64,000 nucleotides of DNA from Pseudoxanthomonas sp. NC8 (GCA_025232375.1 CP060419.1:557001-621000); one strand, 5' to 3'; counted from the stretch's first letter, positions 30,535 through 40,522 are shown. Notes: a model not told the origin generated them from the letters alone. Program-made: numbers and translations.

Positions 30535-30861
30535 GTGCCGGCAACGGCCGTGAAGAAGAAGGCCGCAGGCGCGTCGCGGCTGCCGCAGATCAAGCAGTAC
30601 CGCGAGGCCGATGGCCGTTTCCACTTCAAGCTGGTCGACGCCGACGGCCGCCTGCTGCTGCAGGGCGATGGCCACGAGTCGCCACGCGAGGCCGGACAGG
30701 TGATCGCCCGGCTCAGGCGCGAAGGCATGAACGCGCTGCACGAGCTGGAGCAGCGCGCGGTCGGCCTGCTAGGCGAGCGGATCGGCAGCCTGGGCGCGGA
30801 CGTGGCCGGCGTGGACGAGATCCTCGAGGCACTGCGCCAGCTGGCTGAGGCCGAAGCATGA
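30535..30861 (+). CDS. YegP/DUF1508-like small protein
   Basis: 108 residues from GTG 30535. The segment LPQIKQYREADGRFHFKLVD followed by GRLLLQGDGHESPREAGQVI has the strand pattern of the YegP/DUF1508 fold (a short beta-sheet unit found in stress-related proteins). The C-terminal third is helical (EILEALRQLAEAEA). Intact frame. It lies between trpS and a small membrane protein and probably shares the trpS transcript. Function unknown. Confidence 0.6.
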   Translation: MPATAVKKKAAGASRLPQIKQYREADGRFHFKLVDADGRLLLQGDGHESPREAGQVIARLRREGMNALHELEQRAVGLLGERIGSLGADVAGVDEILEALRQLAEAEA

Positions 30862-30874
30862 CCGCGCGAACCTG

Positions 30875-31191
30875 ATGGCCTGGCTGTCGCTGCTGCTGTT
30901 CCTGCCGTGGTTCGCACTGCTGGGTGCGCTCTACTGGTTCTATCCGCGCACGCCGCGGCCGCCTGTCCGGCGCGCGTTCGACGCGGCCGTGCTGGCGCTG
31001 TCGCTGGTGCTGAGCATCGCCGGCATGCACTGGGGCTACCGGATGGGCGCGGCCGACCATGGCAGCGGTCCGATCTGATCTGGCGCCAGGTGCTGGCCGT
31101 GCTGTACGCCTACGGCGCGTTCCTCGCGGTGCTGTCGCTGGCGATTCCGCTGCGCATGCGGTTGATGGCCGGGCGCTGGCGCGCCACGTAG
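30875..31191 (+). CDS. small integral membrane protein
   Basis: About 105 residues with three hydrophobic helices: WLSLLLFLPWFALLGALYWF, AFDAAVLALSLVLSIAGMHW, and VLAVLYAYGAFLAVLSLAIP. A break near 31068 (GCGGTCCGATCTG, one base short) otherwise gives a false stop at 31076. An ATG at 30858, overlapping the previous stop as ATGA, would extend the start by six residues if CCCTG is restored at 30871; I keep ATG 30875. No family recognised; similar small proteins occur next to trpS in related genomes. Confidence 0.6.
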
Positions 31192-31231
31192 CCCGACCAC
31201 GCCGCGCGCACCCTTACGACCAAAGCCGGAT

Positions 31232-31256
31232 CGCGCCTGCAGGCGCGCGCACCTAC
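31232..31256 (-). repeat. GTAG-headed palindromic repeat (REP-like), single
   Basis: On the minus strand the element reads GTAGG, then a perfect 16-base palindrome CGCGCCTGCAGGCGCG. GTAG followed by a GC-rich hairpin is the layout of REP elements in Stenotrophomonas, Xanthomonas and Pseudomonas. It is intergenic, before the metallo-hydrolase gene. Confidence 0.55.
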
Positions 31257-31296
31257 GATGAAGTGCGTGACGGCAGCGGGCGGAGGGCAGGCGGCA

Positions 31297-32226
31297 ATGC
31301 CAGAACAGGGCATCCACACCATCGATACCGGCTACCTGCGGCCGCGCTTCGACGCGGCCTACCTGGTGGTGGAGAACGGCCGCGGCGCGTTCGTCGACTG
31401 CGGCACCAACCACAGCGTCCCGGTCTTGATGGCGGTGCTGGCGCAGGCCGGGCTGGCGCCGGCCGACGTGGACTGGCTAGTCCTCACCCACGTCCACCTC
31501 GACCATGCCGGCGGCGCCGGCACCCTGATGCAGCGGCTGCCCAATGCGCGGCTGGTCGCGCATCCGCGCGCGGCGCCGCACATGATCGATCCGGCACGGC
31601 TGATCGCCGGGGCGATGGCGGTGTATGGCGAGGCCGAATTCAACAGCCACTACGGCGAACTGCTGCCGGTGCCGGCCGCGCGCGTGGTCGTGGCCGGCGA
31701 TGGCCACGTGATCGATCTGGCCGGCCGGTCGCTGCGTTGCATCGACACGCCGGGCCATGCCCGCCACCACCTGTGCGTGTGGGATGCGCGCAGCCGCAGC
31801 TGGTTCAGTGGCGACACCTTCGGCCTGTCCTACCGCGAACTGGACGGCGGGCGTGGTCCGTTCATCCTGCCCACGTCATCGCCGGTGCAGTTCGAGCCGG
31901 AGGCGATGCAGGCCTCGATCGCGCGGATGCTCACCGAAACTCCGCAGGCGATGTACCTGACCCATTACGGCCGGGTCGGCGACGTGGCGCGGCTGGCGGC
32001 CGAGCTGCACGAGCAGGTCGATGCGATGGTCTCGCTGGCGCAGGCCTGCGAAGGACGCGCTGACCGGCATCGCGCACTGGTCGCCGCCCTGTCGGGCTAT
32101 TACCTCGAGCGCGCGCAGGCGCACGGCTGCGCCCTGGACGATGCGGCCGTGCTGCACCTGCTGGAGATGGACATCGAGCTCAACGCGCAGGGCCTGGAGG
32201 TCTGGCTGGAGCGCAGCCGCACGTAG
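31297..32226 (+). CDS. metallo-beta-lactamase-fold hydrolase
   Basis: 309 residues from ATG 31297 (GGAGGG about ten bases upstream); an ATG at 31258 is an alternative. Zinc ligands: VLTHVHLDHAGGAGT (HxHxDH), a His in CIDTPGHARHHLCVW, the bridging Asp in WFSGDTFG and a final His in MYLTHYGRVGD. The layout is that of MBL-fold hydrolases of the glyoxalase II/quorum-lactonase type rather than true beta-lactamases; no signal peptide. Intact frame. Its TAG stop lies inside the left arm of the repeat at 32222-32295. Substrate unknown. Confidence 0.85.
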   Translation: MPEQGIHTIDTGYLRPRFDAAYLVVENGRGAFVDCGTNHSVPVLMAVLAQAGLAPADVDWLVLTHVHLDHAGGAGTLMQRLPNARLVAHPRAAPHMIDPARLIAGAMAVYGEAEFNSHYGELLPVPAARVVVAGDGHVIDLAGRSLRCIDTPGHARHHLCVWDARSRSWFSGDTFGLSYRELDGGRGPFILPTSSPVQFEPEAMQASIARMLTETPQAMYLTHYGRVGDVARLAAELHEQVDAMVSLAQACEGRADRHRALVAALSGYYLERAQAHGCALDDAAVLHLLEMDIELNAQGLEVWLERSRT

Positions 32227-32295
32227 AGCGGGGCTTGCCCCGCTGCCTTTCTCCACGTGCAAGGCAACTCGCAGCGGGGCAAGCCCCGCTCTACG
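32222..32295. repeat. REPIN-like inverted pair of GTAG repeats
   Basis: Two perfect 24-base arms (32222-32245 and 32272-32295) face each other across 26 bases. Each arm starts with GTAGAGC on its own strand and is itself a hairpin, AGCGGGGC-TT-GCCCCGCT. Two REP units in inverted orientation form a REPIN. It sits between two convergent genes, so it could also end both transcripts. Confidence 0.8.
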
Positions 32296-32301
32296 GCGTG
32301 C

Positions 32302-32652
32302 TCACTGCCAGCGGTTGGTATGCGGCCCGAACGGCTGGCGCTGCGGGCGTACCACGCAGAAGCGGTGTCCGCTCGGCGCCTCCATCACCCACCAGCGCTT
32401 GACGAAGGCGATCTTCTTCGCGCCCAGCTTCTCCAGGCGCGCGACTTCGGCTTCGATGTCGTCGGTCTCGATGTCCAGGTGCACGCGCGCGTCGTGGTCG
32501 ACCTTCTGCAGCAGGATCATCGGTTCGTCGGCGGCGGTGGCCAGCTCGGCGTACTTGCCGTCGCCGTCCTGGTCGATGCTGGCCACCGGCTTGCCCAGCG
32601 CCTTGCTCCAGAACGTGGTGGCGTCGGCGAGGTCCTCGACCTTGCAGTCCAT
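32302..32652 (-). CDS. VOC-family (glyoxalase-like) protein
   Basis: 116 residues. The single visible beta-alpha-beta-beta-beta module contains VEDLADATTFWSKALGKPVA, LLQKVDHDARVHLDIETDDI, EVARLEKLGAKKI and WWVMEAPSGHRFCVVRP, matching vicinal-oxygen-chelate proteins of the glyoxalase/bleomycin-resistance type. His and Glu ligand positions look present. Intact frame. At the 3' side it runs against the REPIN. The reaction is not known. Confidence 0.8.
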   Translation of the reverse strand: MDCKVEDLADATTFWSKALGKPVASIDQDGDGKYAELATAADEPMILLQKVDHDARVHLDIETDDIEAEVARLEKLGAKKIAFVKRWWVMEAPSGHRFCVVRPQRQPFGPHTNRWQ

Positions 32653-32766
32653 GGAATTGGGTGCTCAGTCGGCTGTGGTGCGGCATGGATGCGCTCCGTT
32701 CGAGGAGGAGCGATCCACGATACGCGGCTCCGTCGCAGCGGATGCGAAGGAGTCGCGGAGTGCCGG

Positions 32767-34137
32767 CTATTGCGGCAGCGCCATGTCGTCCAGCAGCGCC
32801 TTCAGGAAGCGCGCCGCCTCGCCGCCCGTCGCGGCGCGGTGGTCGAAGGTCAGCGAGATCGGCAGCCGCCGATGCACCTCGATGCCGCCGATCACCGCGA
32901 CCACGTCGTGGCTGAGCTTGCCGGCCCCCACGATCGCCACGCACGGCGGCACCACCACCGGGGTGGCGTAGCGGCCGGCGAACATGCCGAAGTTCGACAG
33001 CGAGATCGTGTAGCCGGCCAGTTCGCTGGCGGCGATGCTGCGGTCCTCGACCTGCACGCGCAGGCGGTTGATGCCCTCGCGGATCCCGCGCGCGTCGAGC
33101 ATGTCGGCGTTGCGCAGCGCCGGCACGAACAGGCCGTCGTCGGTGTCGACCGCGATGCCCACGTCCACCTGCGGATGGCGGGTGACGGCGAGCGCGTCGC
33201 CATCGAACCAGGCATTGAGCGCCGGCACCGCCCTGCACGCGGCGACGATCGCGCGGACCAGGCGCGAGGTGATGTCCTGCTTGCCGATCCAGGCGTGCAG
33301 GTCGGCGTCGTCGACCGGGGTGGTCGGCACGACCTTGCTGTGCGCGTCGGCCATCACCCGGGCCATGTTGCGACGCACGCCCTTGAGCTGTTCGGGCTGG
33401 CCGCTGGCGGCGGCTGCGTCGGCACCGGGCGGTCGGGTGCGCATCGGCCGGCCGCTGGCTGAAACCGGCGTGCGTTGCGGGACGGCGTGCGCGGCGGCCG
33501 GTGCCGGTGCGGCCGGAACAGGCGCGCGCGGCGTTGCACCCGCTGCGGCGCTGCCATCGGCGGCGGCCTGCTTCACGTCGGCCAGGCTGACGGTGCCGTC
33601 GGCGCCGCTGGCGCGCACGCGCGACAGGTCCACGCCGAGCTTCTTGGCGAGCGCGCGCACCACCGGCATCGCCCTGACGCCGCCGACCGAGATCGCCTGT
33701 TCGCTGCGCACCGCGTCGGAGGTCTGCATGGCGCCGACCACGGTGCCGGCGTCGCCGCCGCGCGCTTCCGACGGCGCCGGCTGGACCGGCAGTTCGCCGC
33801 CGTCGTCGCTGGCGCTCGCCTTCGCCGGCGCCGGCTGGGCGCCGCCATGGTGGTGGCCGGTGTCCTGGCCTTCGGCGCGTTGCGGCAGCGACGCGTCGGG
33901 CTCGAACACCGCCAGCATCGCCCCGGTGACGACCACCTCGCCGGCGCTACCGGCCAGCTTCAGCACCTTGCCGGACACCGGCGAGGGCACTTCGACCACG
34001 GCCTTGGCGGTCTCCATCGACACCAGCGGCTCGTCCAGGAGGATGGTGTCGCCTTCCTTCACGAACCACTCGACGATGGTCGCATCCGGCAGGCCCTCGC
34101 CGAGGTCGGGCAGGTGGAAGGTCTTGCGCTCGCTCAT
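32767..34137 (-). CDS. bkdB: branched-chain 2-oxoacid dehydrogenase E2 (dihydrolipoyl acyltransferase)
   Basis: 456 residues, intact. One N-terminal lipoyl domain (FHLPDLGEGLPDATIVEWFV with lipoyl-Lys in SMETAKAVVEVPS), an Ala/Pro linker, a peripheral subunit-binding domain (MPVVRALAKKLGVDLSRVRA) and a catalytic domain with SLSNFGMFAGRYATPVVVPP. The active-site motif near 32830 reads DHRAATGGEAARF, where many E2 enzymes have DHRxxDG; a Thr-Gly-Gly variant at this place also occurs in E2 paralogues of this type. Follows the E1 genes in an operon (97-base gap). E3 is not in the window. Pyruvate-specific function is less likely because of the separate E1 alpha and beta genes. Confidence 0.88.
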   Translation of the reverse strand: MSERKTFHLPDLGEGLPDATIVEWFVKEGDTILLDEPLVSMETAKAVVEVPSPVSGKVLKLAGSAGEVVVTGAMLAVFEPDASLPQRAEGQDTGHHHGGAQPAPAKASASDDGGELPVQPAPSEARGGDAGTVVGAMQTSDAVRSEQAISVGGVRAMPVVRALAKKLGVDLSRVRASGADGTVSLADVKQAAADGSAAAGATPRAPVPAAPAPAAAHAVPQRTPVSASGRPMRTRPPGADAAAASGQPEQLKGVRRNMARVMADAHSKVVPTTPVDDADLHAWIGKQDITSRLVRAIVAACRAVPALNAWFDGDALAVTRHPQVDVGIAVDTDDGLFVPALRNADMLDARGIREGINRLRVQVEDRSIAASELAGYTISLSNFGMFAGRYATPVVVPPCVAIVGAGKLSHDVVAVIGGIEVHRRLPISLTFDHRAATGGEAARFLKALLDDMALPQ

Positions 34138-34234
34138 GCAGGTGCCTCTGGCGATCAGGTGCCGGGGCGCCGGGAATGGCGCCCCGGAAAAGGGGTGGCG
34201 ACGCCGCGTCGACGAGGAAGCGCGGCGCCGCCGG

Positions 34235-35243
34235 TCAGGCGTGGGCCACGGCGCGGCGCGCCGCCGCGACGATCCGTTCGACGCTGGGCAGGTACTTCAT
34301 TTCCAGGCGGAACAGCGGGATGTGCGTGTCGTAGCCGGTGACGCGCTCGACCGGCGCGACCAGGTCGTACATCGACGACTCGGTAAGGCGCGCGGCGATC
34401 TCGGCGCCGAAGCCGGCGCTGCGCGGGGCTTCCTGCACGATCACGCAGCGGCCGGTGCGCGACACGGATTCGGCGATTGTGTCGAAGTCGAGCGGGCGCA
34501 ACGTGGCCACATCGATGACCTCGGCGCTGATGCCTTATGGGCCAGCGCATCGGCCGCTTCCAGTGCTTCCTTCACTGCGCGCCCGGGCCCACCAGGGTCA
34601 CGTCGGTGCCGTCGCGCAGCACGAAGCACACGTCCAGCGGCAGCGCCTCGCCATCGTTGGCGACCACTTCCTTGTACTGGCGGTAGAGCCGCTTGGGCTC
34701 CATGTAGATCACCGGATCCTGCTCGCGGATCGCCGCCAGCAGCAGGCCGTAGGCGCGCTGCGGCGAGGACGGCATGACCACGCGCAGGCCGGGCACGTTG
34801 GTGAAGACCGCTTCGTTGGCCTCGCTGTGGTGTTCCGGCGCGCGGATGCCGCCGCCCCACGGTACCCGCAGCACCATCGGGCAGTGCAGGCGGCCGCGGG
34901 TGCGGTTGCGCAGGCGCGCGGCGTGGCAGATGAGATGGTCGAGCATCGGATACACGAAACCGTCGAACTGCGCCTCGGCCACCGGCTTCATGCCCTGCGC
35001 GGTAAGGCCGACTGACAGGCCGGCGATGGTGGTCTCGTCCAGCGGGGTGTCGAGCACGCGCTGCGCGCCGAACTTCTGTTGAAGCCCGGCCGTGGCGCGG
35101 AACACGCCGCCATTCACGCCGACGTCCTCGCCCAGCACCAGCACCGACGGATCGTGCTCGAGCTCCCAGGCCAGTGCCTGGGTGATCGCCTCGATGAGCG
35201 TGATCGGCTGGGTCACGGGAGACGCGGTCGGGATCGCGGTCAT
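34235..35243 (-). CDS. bkdA2: 2-oxoacid dehydrogenase E1 beta subunit
   Basis: About 335 residues: ITLIEAITQALAWELEHDPS, VLGEDVGVNGGVFRATAGLQ, RVLDTPLDETTIAGLSVGL, AEAQFDGFVYPMLDHLICHA, VPWGGGIRAPEHHSE and the C-terminal VIVQEAPRSAGFGAEIAAR. With the alpha subunit it binds thiamine diphosphate and decarboxylates branched-chain 2-oxoacids. Breaks near 34580 and 34533 (CATAAGG where CACAAGGG fits) shift the frame for about 60 bases. ATG 35243 is the conventional start; an upstream ATG at 35357 has GGAG before it and is in frame, which would add 38 residues. Confidence 0.9.
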
Positions 35244-35349
35244 CGGCTGTCCTCCGCGGGTGGCGTCGTGCGAGGCGGTGTCGCCCGCGGTAAGGCCTGA
35301 TGGCGGCTGCAGGTCGCGTGACGGGGTGCGGCCATGGTCCAGCACGGGG

Positions 35350-36452
35350 TCATCCATGGCGGTGCTCCGTCCGTCGCGCGCTGTTAGGGCGATCGCGTTC
35401 GCGCGCTGGGCCAGCAGTTCCGGCGGCGGATCGGCGTACAGGTAGTCGAACATCGCTTCCACCGGCTGCACCGGCGTGGCCAAGTAGGCGTCGACCTCGA
35501 TGTTGACCAGGCGCTCGCACTCCAGCTTCCACGCCGCTTCCTCGGCCTCGCTCCACGCGCCCTGCGCGGTCAGCCAGCAGTGCGCAGCCGCGTCATCGGC
35601 TCGCGCTCCCACGCGTCCTTGACCTCGGCGTCGTCGCGGTAGCGGCGCGCGTCGTCGGCGGTGGTGTGGTCGGACAGGCGATAGGTCATGAACTCGATCA
35701 CGCTGCCAATTTTGGCCACTGCGGGCGCGCTCGCTGGCGATGCGCATCGCCTCGAGCACGGCCACCAGGTCGTTGCCGTCCACCTGCAGGCAGAACAGCC
35801 CGCCGGCGATGCCCTTCTGCGCCAGCGTCTGCGCGCCGGTCTGCGCCGAACGCGGCACCGAGATCGCCCAGCCGTTGTTGACCACGGCCAGCACCAGCGG
35901 CAGGTCGTAGGCGCCGGCGGAGTTGAGCGCGGCATAGAAGTCGGTCTTGGACGTGCCGCCGTCGCCGCAGGTGGCCACCGCCATGTGCGGTTCGCCGCGC
36001 AGCTTGAACGCCAGCGCGGCCCCGGCCGCGTGCAGGCACTGGGTCGAGATCGGCACGCAGAACGGGAAATCGTGGCGGGCGCCGCCTTCTTGGAAGTCAT
36101 TGCCGCGCTCGTCGCCGCCCCAGTACAGCAGCACCTCGCGCGGGCGCACGCCGCGCATGAACAGCACGCCGTATTCGCGGTAGCTCGGCGCATAGACGTC
36201 GCCTTCGGCCATCGCCGCGCCGATGCCGACATGGGTGGCTTCGTGGCCTGGGCACGGTGCGTAGGTGCCGAGCTTGCCGGTGCGCTGCAGCGCGATCGCC
36301 TTGGTGTCGAAGGCGCGCACGTACAGCATCTGCTTGAACAGCGGCAGCAGCGCGGCCGGATCGCGCAGCGCGACCGGGAACTCGCGGACCGGCCGGCCGT
36401 CCGCGCCGAGGTACTGCAGATAGTCGATTTCGAAGCGTGCGACGTGGCTCAT
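35350..36452 (-). CDS. bkdA1: 2-oxoacid dehydrogenase E1 alpha subunit
   Basis: About 367 residues: [40 protein letters not shown], then [17 protein letters not shown], and the thiamine-diphosphate motif [20 protein letters not shown] with [14 protein letters not shown]. Breaks near 35712 and 35580. As written, the frame runs without a stop into the E1 beta gene; restoring one base at 35381 (CCCTAACAG, compare CCTGG turned to CTAA near 2220) would give a stop at 35350 that overlaps a possible beta start (ATGGATGA). The 3' end is therefore inferred. Divergent from kynA. Confidence 0.88.
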
Positions 36453-36662
36453 GCGTGCGTCAGCCCGTGGCTGGAGAGGCGACCTGGAAAGTTACACATG
36501 GTACGGAATCACTGGATGAAACCCGCCGTGCAGCGCAACAACGCTTGTATTCCACGTACTTGCGCCGGCTCGTTCAGCAAGCCCCCGTCGATGACAACGG
36601 TGGCCAGAATGACGTCGGGCGCGCTGGGTTACCCTTGCCGCCCCGCGCGCACTCTACTGCCG
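36453..36662. promoter_or_regulatory. divergent promoter region bkd / kynA
   Basis: 210 bases between the E1 alpha start (minus) and the kynA start (plus), with a local drop in G+C around 36490-36550. It must carry both promoters. No clear operator palindrome is visible. Confidence 0.35.
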
Positions 36663-37529
36663 ATGACCCTCGACAAGAACCAGCGTCCGCTCGAACCGGG
36701 CATCCATACCGACCTGCAGGGCCGCATGACCTATGCCGGCTACCTGCACTTATGGAGCGCCTGCTGTCGGCACAGCAGCCGTTGTCCGATCCGCCGCACC
36801 ACGACGAAATGCTGTTCATCGTCCAGCACCAAGGTCTCGGAGCTGTGGCTGAAACTGCTGATGCACGAGCTGCAGGCCGCGCGCGGATTCCTCAGGGACG
36901 ATAAGGTCTGGCAGTGCCGCAAGGTGCTGGCCCGCGGCAAGCAGGTGCTGCGCCAGCTGACCGAACAGTGGTCGGTGCTGGAGACGCTCACCCCGTCCGA
37001 GTACATGGGCTTCCGCCACCTGCTCGGGCCATCCTCCGGCTTCCAGTCGTTGCAGTACCGGGCGGTGGAGTTCCTCTTTGGCAACAAGAACGCCGGCATG
37101 GTCCGGGTGTTCGCCCACGATCCGGAGGGACAGGCGGTGCTGCGCGCCGAACTGGCGCTGCCGAGCCTGTACGAGGAGTTCCTGCGCTACCTGGCCCGCT
37201 TCGGCCACGCGATCCCGGCCGCGTACCTGGACGGCGACCGCGACTGGTCGGCCGCGCATGTCTCCGACGCGGCGCTGCTGCCGGTGTTCGAGCGGATCTA
37301 CGAGGACACCGACCGCTACTGGCGCGAGTATTCCCTTTGCGAGGACCTGGTCGACCTGGAGACGCAGTTCCAGCTCTGGCGGTTCCGGCACATGCGCACG
37401 GTGATGCGGATCATCGGCTTCAAGCGCGGCACCGGCGGCTCGAGCGGCGTAGGCTTCCTCAAGGAGGCGCTGGAGCTGACCTTTTTCCCCGAGCTGTTCG
37501 AGGTCCGGACCAGCATCGGTCCGGGCTGA
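36663..37529 (+). CDS. kynA: tryptophan 2,3-dioxygenase
   Basis: About 288 residues. Heme enzyme that opens tryptophan to N-formylkynurenine. Typical features: [20 protein letters not shown] (after repair), [73 protein letters not shown] with the proximal heme His in the last block, and [15 protein letters not shown] near the end. Breaks at 36748 (CACTTATGGAG for CACCTGGAG) and 36828 (CACCAAGGTC for CACCAGGTC). No kynB or kynU nearby, so the rest of the pathway is elsewhere. Confidence 0.94.
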   Translation: MTLDKNQRPLEPGIHTDLQGRMTYAGYLHLWSACCRHSSRCPIRRTTTKCCSSSSTKVSELWLKLLMHELQAARGFLRDDKVWQCRKVLARGKQVLRQLTEQWSVLETLTPSEYMGFRHLLGPSSGFQSLQYRAVEFLFGNKNAGMVRVFAHDPEGQAVLRAELALPSLYEEFLRYLARFGHAIPAAYLDGDRDWSAAHVSDAALLPVFERIYEDTDRYWREYSLCEDLVDLETQFQLWRFRHMRTVMRIIGFKRGTGGSSGVGFLKEALELTFFPELFEVRTSIGPG

Positions 37530-37738
37530 GGGCGGCCACCCCCGCCGCCGACCGGGCGGCCTGCGCAGGCTCCGGTGCTCACTGGTTTCACCGGCAAGTT
37601 GCCGTCACCAAAAGGAAAAGCCCGTTGAAGCGGCCCGCTTGAGCGGCCGCCGCGCATTGACGCCCAGCGCCGTCGTCGGTGATTCTCGGCCCACTCCGGG
37701 GGCACTCCCCCATCCCATTCAGTACCGCAAGGATTTCC

Positions 37739-39270
37739 ATGAGCGCCGACGTCGTCGAGCCCAAGGTCGCGGCCACGCCGCCGCAGCCGCCCTCACTCCC
37801 CGAGTTCGCCCAGGCCCCTGGGCCATCCACGCCCGCTGTGGATGCTGTTCATGACCGAGTTCTGGGAGCGCTTCGCGTTCTATGGCATCCGCTGGGCGCT
37901 GGTGTACTACATCGTCGCGCAGTTCTTCGGCGGCGATCAGGCGGGCGAGGCCTCGGCCAGCAAGCTCTACGGCGCCTACCTGGCACTGGTCTATGCCGGC
38001 GCCATCTTCGGTGGCTATGTCGCCGACAAGATCGTCGGTTACCAGCGTTCGATCCTGATCGGCGCGGTGATCATGGCGACCGGACTGTTCATGATCGCGA
38101 TCCCCAATGACCAGGTGTTCCGGCTTGGCCTTAGCCACCGTGATCGTCGGCAACGGCCTGTTCAAGCCGATCATCTCCACGCTGGTCGGCAAGCTCTACG
38201 CTACCGGCGACGAGCGTCGCGATTCGGGCTTCACCATCTTCTACATGGGCATCAACGCCGGTGCCTTCGTCGCGCCGATCCTGACCCAGATCCTGGCCGA
38301 AAAGGTGTTCGGAACCCGGGGCATGCCGGCCTACAAGGTCGTGTTCATCGCCTCCGGCATCGGCATGCTGCTGAGCTTCTTCTGGTTCTGGTTCGGTCGC
38401 CGGCAGCTGCAGGGCATCGGCCTGCCGGCCGTGGGCGCCGAGAGCCGCGTGCGCGTCGCGCTCGTGGCGGTCGGCGCGCTGCTGGCGATCCCGGTGTTCT
38501 ATTTCCTGCTCAACATCGACGCCACCGCGCTGCAGTGGTACGTCCTTACCCCGATGTTCCTGGCCCTGTGCGCGCTGCTGGTGCTCGAAGGTGTCCGCAA
38601 CGGGCCGGTCGCGCGGGACATGGTCATCGCGATGCTGGTGATCTTCACCTTCAATATCCTGTTCTGGTGTTTCTTCGAGCAGGCCGGCAGCTCCTTCAGC
38701 TTCCTTGGCCGAGAAGATCGTCAACCGTGACCTGTGGGGCTGGGAGTTCCCCAAGGCGTGGTTCCAGTCGGTGAACTCGGTGGCGATCATCACCATGGCG
38801 CCGCTGATGGCCTTGGCTGTGGGTCAAGATGGGCAAGGCCAATCCCTCGATTCCGCGCAAGTTCGGTATGGGCATCATCTTCAACGGCCTTGGCCTTCCT
38901 GCTGCTGATGTTCGCCCTGTCCAGCCTGGTCGATCCGTCGACCAACATGATCCCGTTCTGGACCCTGTTCGCGGTGTACTGGATCCAGTCCATCGGTGAA
39001 CTGTGCCTGTCGCCGATCGGCCTTTCGATGGTGACCAAGCTGGCTCCGCTGCGCCTTGGTCGGCTTCGGCATGGGCGGCTGGTTCCTGTCCACCGGCATC
39101 GGCAACAACCTGTCAGGGCTGTTCGCCAGCCATGCCAGCGGCGAGGGCGGCATGACCGTGGCCACCGCGCAGGCGGCCTATACCAGGGATTCTGGATCCT
39201 GCTGATCGGCGGCGTTGCCCTGTTCCTGATCGCACCGCTGATCCAGAAGCTGATGCACGGAGTGAAATAG
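37739..39270 (+). CDS. POT-family proton-coupled peptide transporter
   Basis: About 510 residues with 12-14 membrane helices. Landmarks: MTEFWERFAFYGIRWALVYY (the ExxER proton-coupling motif region), GAIFGGYVADKIVGYQRSIL, GNGLFKPIISTLVGKLY, FTIFYMGINAGAFVAP, FWCFFEQAGSSFSFLA and YWIQSIGELCLSPIGLSMVT. At least seven breaks, nearly all CCTTGG for CCTGG (38703, 38811, 38889, 39053), CTTAGCC at 38131, CCCTGG at 37817 and ACCAGGG at 39183. Takes up di- and tripeptides with protons. It fits the surrounding amino-acid catabolism genes. Confidence 0.92.
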
Positions 39271-39271
39271 G

Positions 39272-39889
39272 GTGAAGATTGCGAGCGGGCTGCGCGAAAC
39301 GACCTTGGCTGCGCTGCTGCTGGCGGCGCTGTCCGCCTGCGGCGCCAAGGAGCCGGAGGCGGCTTCCGGGCCGCCGTTGCCGGTGGATACCACGCCGCAG
39401 AAGCCGCCGGTGGCCGACTCCAGCGAACCGGTGGTCTCGGGCAACACGCCCACCGCGGCCGACATCGCCGCGATCGCCGCGCTGGGCGCGGCGTTCGATC
39501 CCAACCGCAGCGCCGCCAACGACCTGGAGACGGCGAGGGTCGAGGCCAAGCGCGGTGGCAAGCGCATCGTCCCTGGAGCTGGGTGACGCGGCCTGCGGCG
39601 ACTGCGCCGCGCTGGACGAGCTGATCGAGGGCGAGGCGCCGCTGCGGCACCTGCGCGATGCCGGCTTCGTCTGGATCAAGGTCGACCGCAGCGCCGCGGG
39701 CAATGCGTCCTTCCTTACCGGCTACCCGGATGCGGCAGCGGCGCAGGCGCCGCACCTGCTGGTGCTCGACGGCGACGGTAAGGTCCTGCATGCGCAGGCC
39801 GGCTAGGAACTGCTGCGCAACGGCACGCCGAACCGGCGCCGGGTCAAGGCATTATGGAGGAATGGGCGCCGCCGGCAGCGGCGCCCTGA
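39272..39889 (+). CDS. thioredoxin-like lipoprotein
   Basis: About 205 residues from GTG 39272, directly after the transporter stop. Lipoprotein signal TTLAALLLAALSACGAKEPE with Cys acylation site, a Pro/Thr linker, then a thioredoxin-fold domain with LELGDAACGDCAALDELIEG (CxxC), AGFVWIKVDRSA and LLVLDGDGKVLHAQAG. Three repairs: 39571 (GTCCCTGGAG for GTCCTGGAG), 39803 (GGCTAGGAA, false TAG) and 39850 (GCATTATGGAG for GCATTCCTGGAG), giving the ending EEWAPPAAAP. Located in the periplasm on the inner or outer membrane; redox partner unknown. Confidence 0.72.
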
Positions 39890-40007
39890 GGCAGGTCACG
39901 ACCGGCCCCAGGGACCGGTCAGGGACAGGGGAATCCCGCGGGAGCGGTGCCGGCGCGCGCGTTGCACGCCGGCAGTCGCCAGCCTCCCCGGCTGACGACG
40001 GCGTGGC

Positions 40008-40522
40008 TCAACCGCCGTCGCGCAGTGCGGCTAAGGCCCGGGCCGCCGAGCTTGACCAGCAACCGGTCCAGGGTCGAGCGCTCGTCCTCGTCGAGGGTGG
40101 CGATCAGCCGCTGTTCGCAGGCCAGCGCCATCGGCGCGACCTCGTCGTACACCGAGTAGCCCACCTCCGACAGCGCCAGCACCGAGCGGCGACGATCGTC
40201 GCTGTGGATTTCGCGCTTGATCAGGCCGCGCTCCAGCAGCCGGGCCACGGCGCGGCTGACGGCGACCTTGTCCATCGCGGTGCGCTCGGCGACCTCGTTG
40301 GCCGACAGGTCGGCGAAGCGGCCGAGCACGGCCATCACGCGCCACTCGGTGATCGCCAAGGCCGAAGCGCTTCTGGTACAGGTCGGCGATGGTCTGGCTG
40401 ACCCGGTTGGAGAGCACGCTCAGGCGGTAGGGCAGGAAGTTCTCCAGCAGCAGCTGGACATGGGCAGGGGCATCCGCGGAAGGCGCGGTGCCGGGAGCTT
40501 GGGAAGCGTTCGAAGCGGACAT
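40008..40522 (-). CDS. MarR-family transcriptional regulator
   Basis: About 171 residues. Winged helix with ITEWRVMAVLGRFADLSANE, ERTAMDKVAVSRAVARLLER, GLIKREIHSDDRRRSVLALS (wing, DxRxxR) flanked by dimerisation helices. Breaks at 40365 (GGCCTTGGCG for GGCCTGGCG) and 40032 (CCTTAGCC for CCTGGCC); the latter repair ends the protein at AALRDGG. Divergent from hppD with 90 bases between. In related bacteria a MarR protein in this position controls tyrosine degradation genes; control of hppD-hmgA is inferred. Confidence 0.85.

Noticed and set aside
31297-32226. Antibiotic-resistance beta-lactamase
   Set aside because: It has the MBL fold but no signal peptide and lacks the class B loop features; it fits the broad hydrolase group instead.
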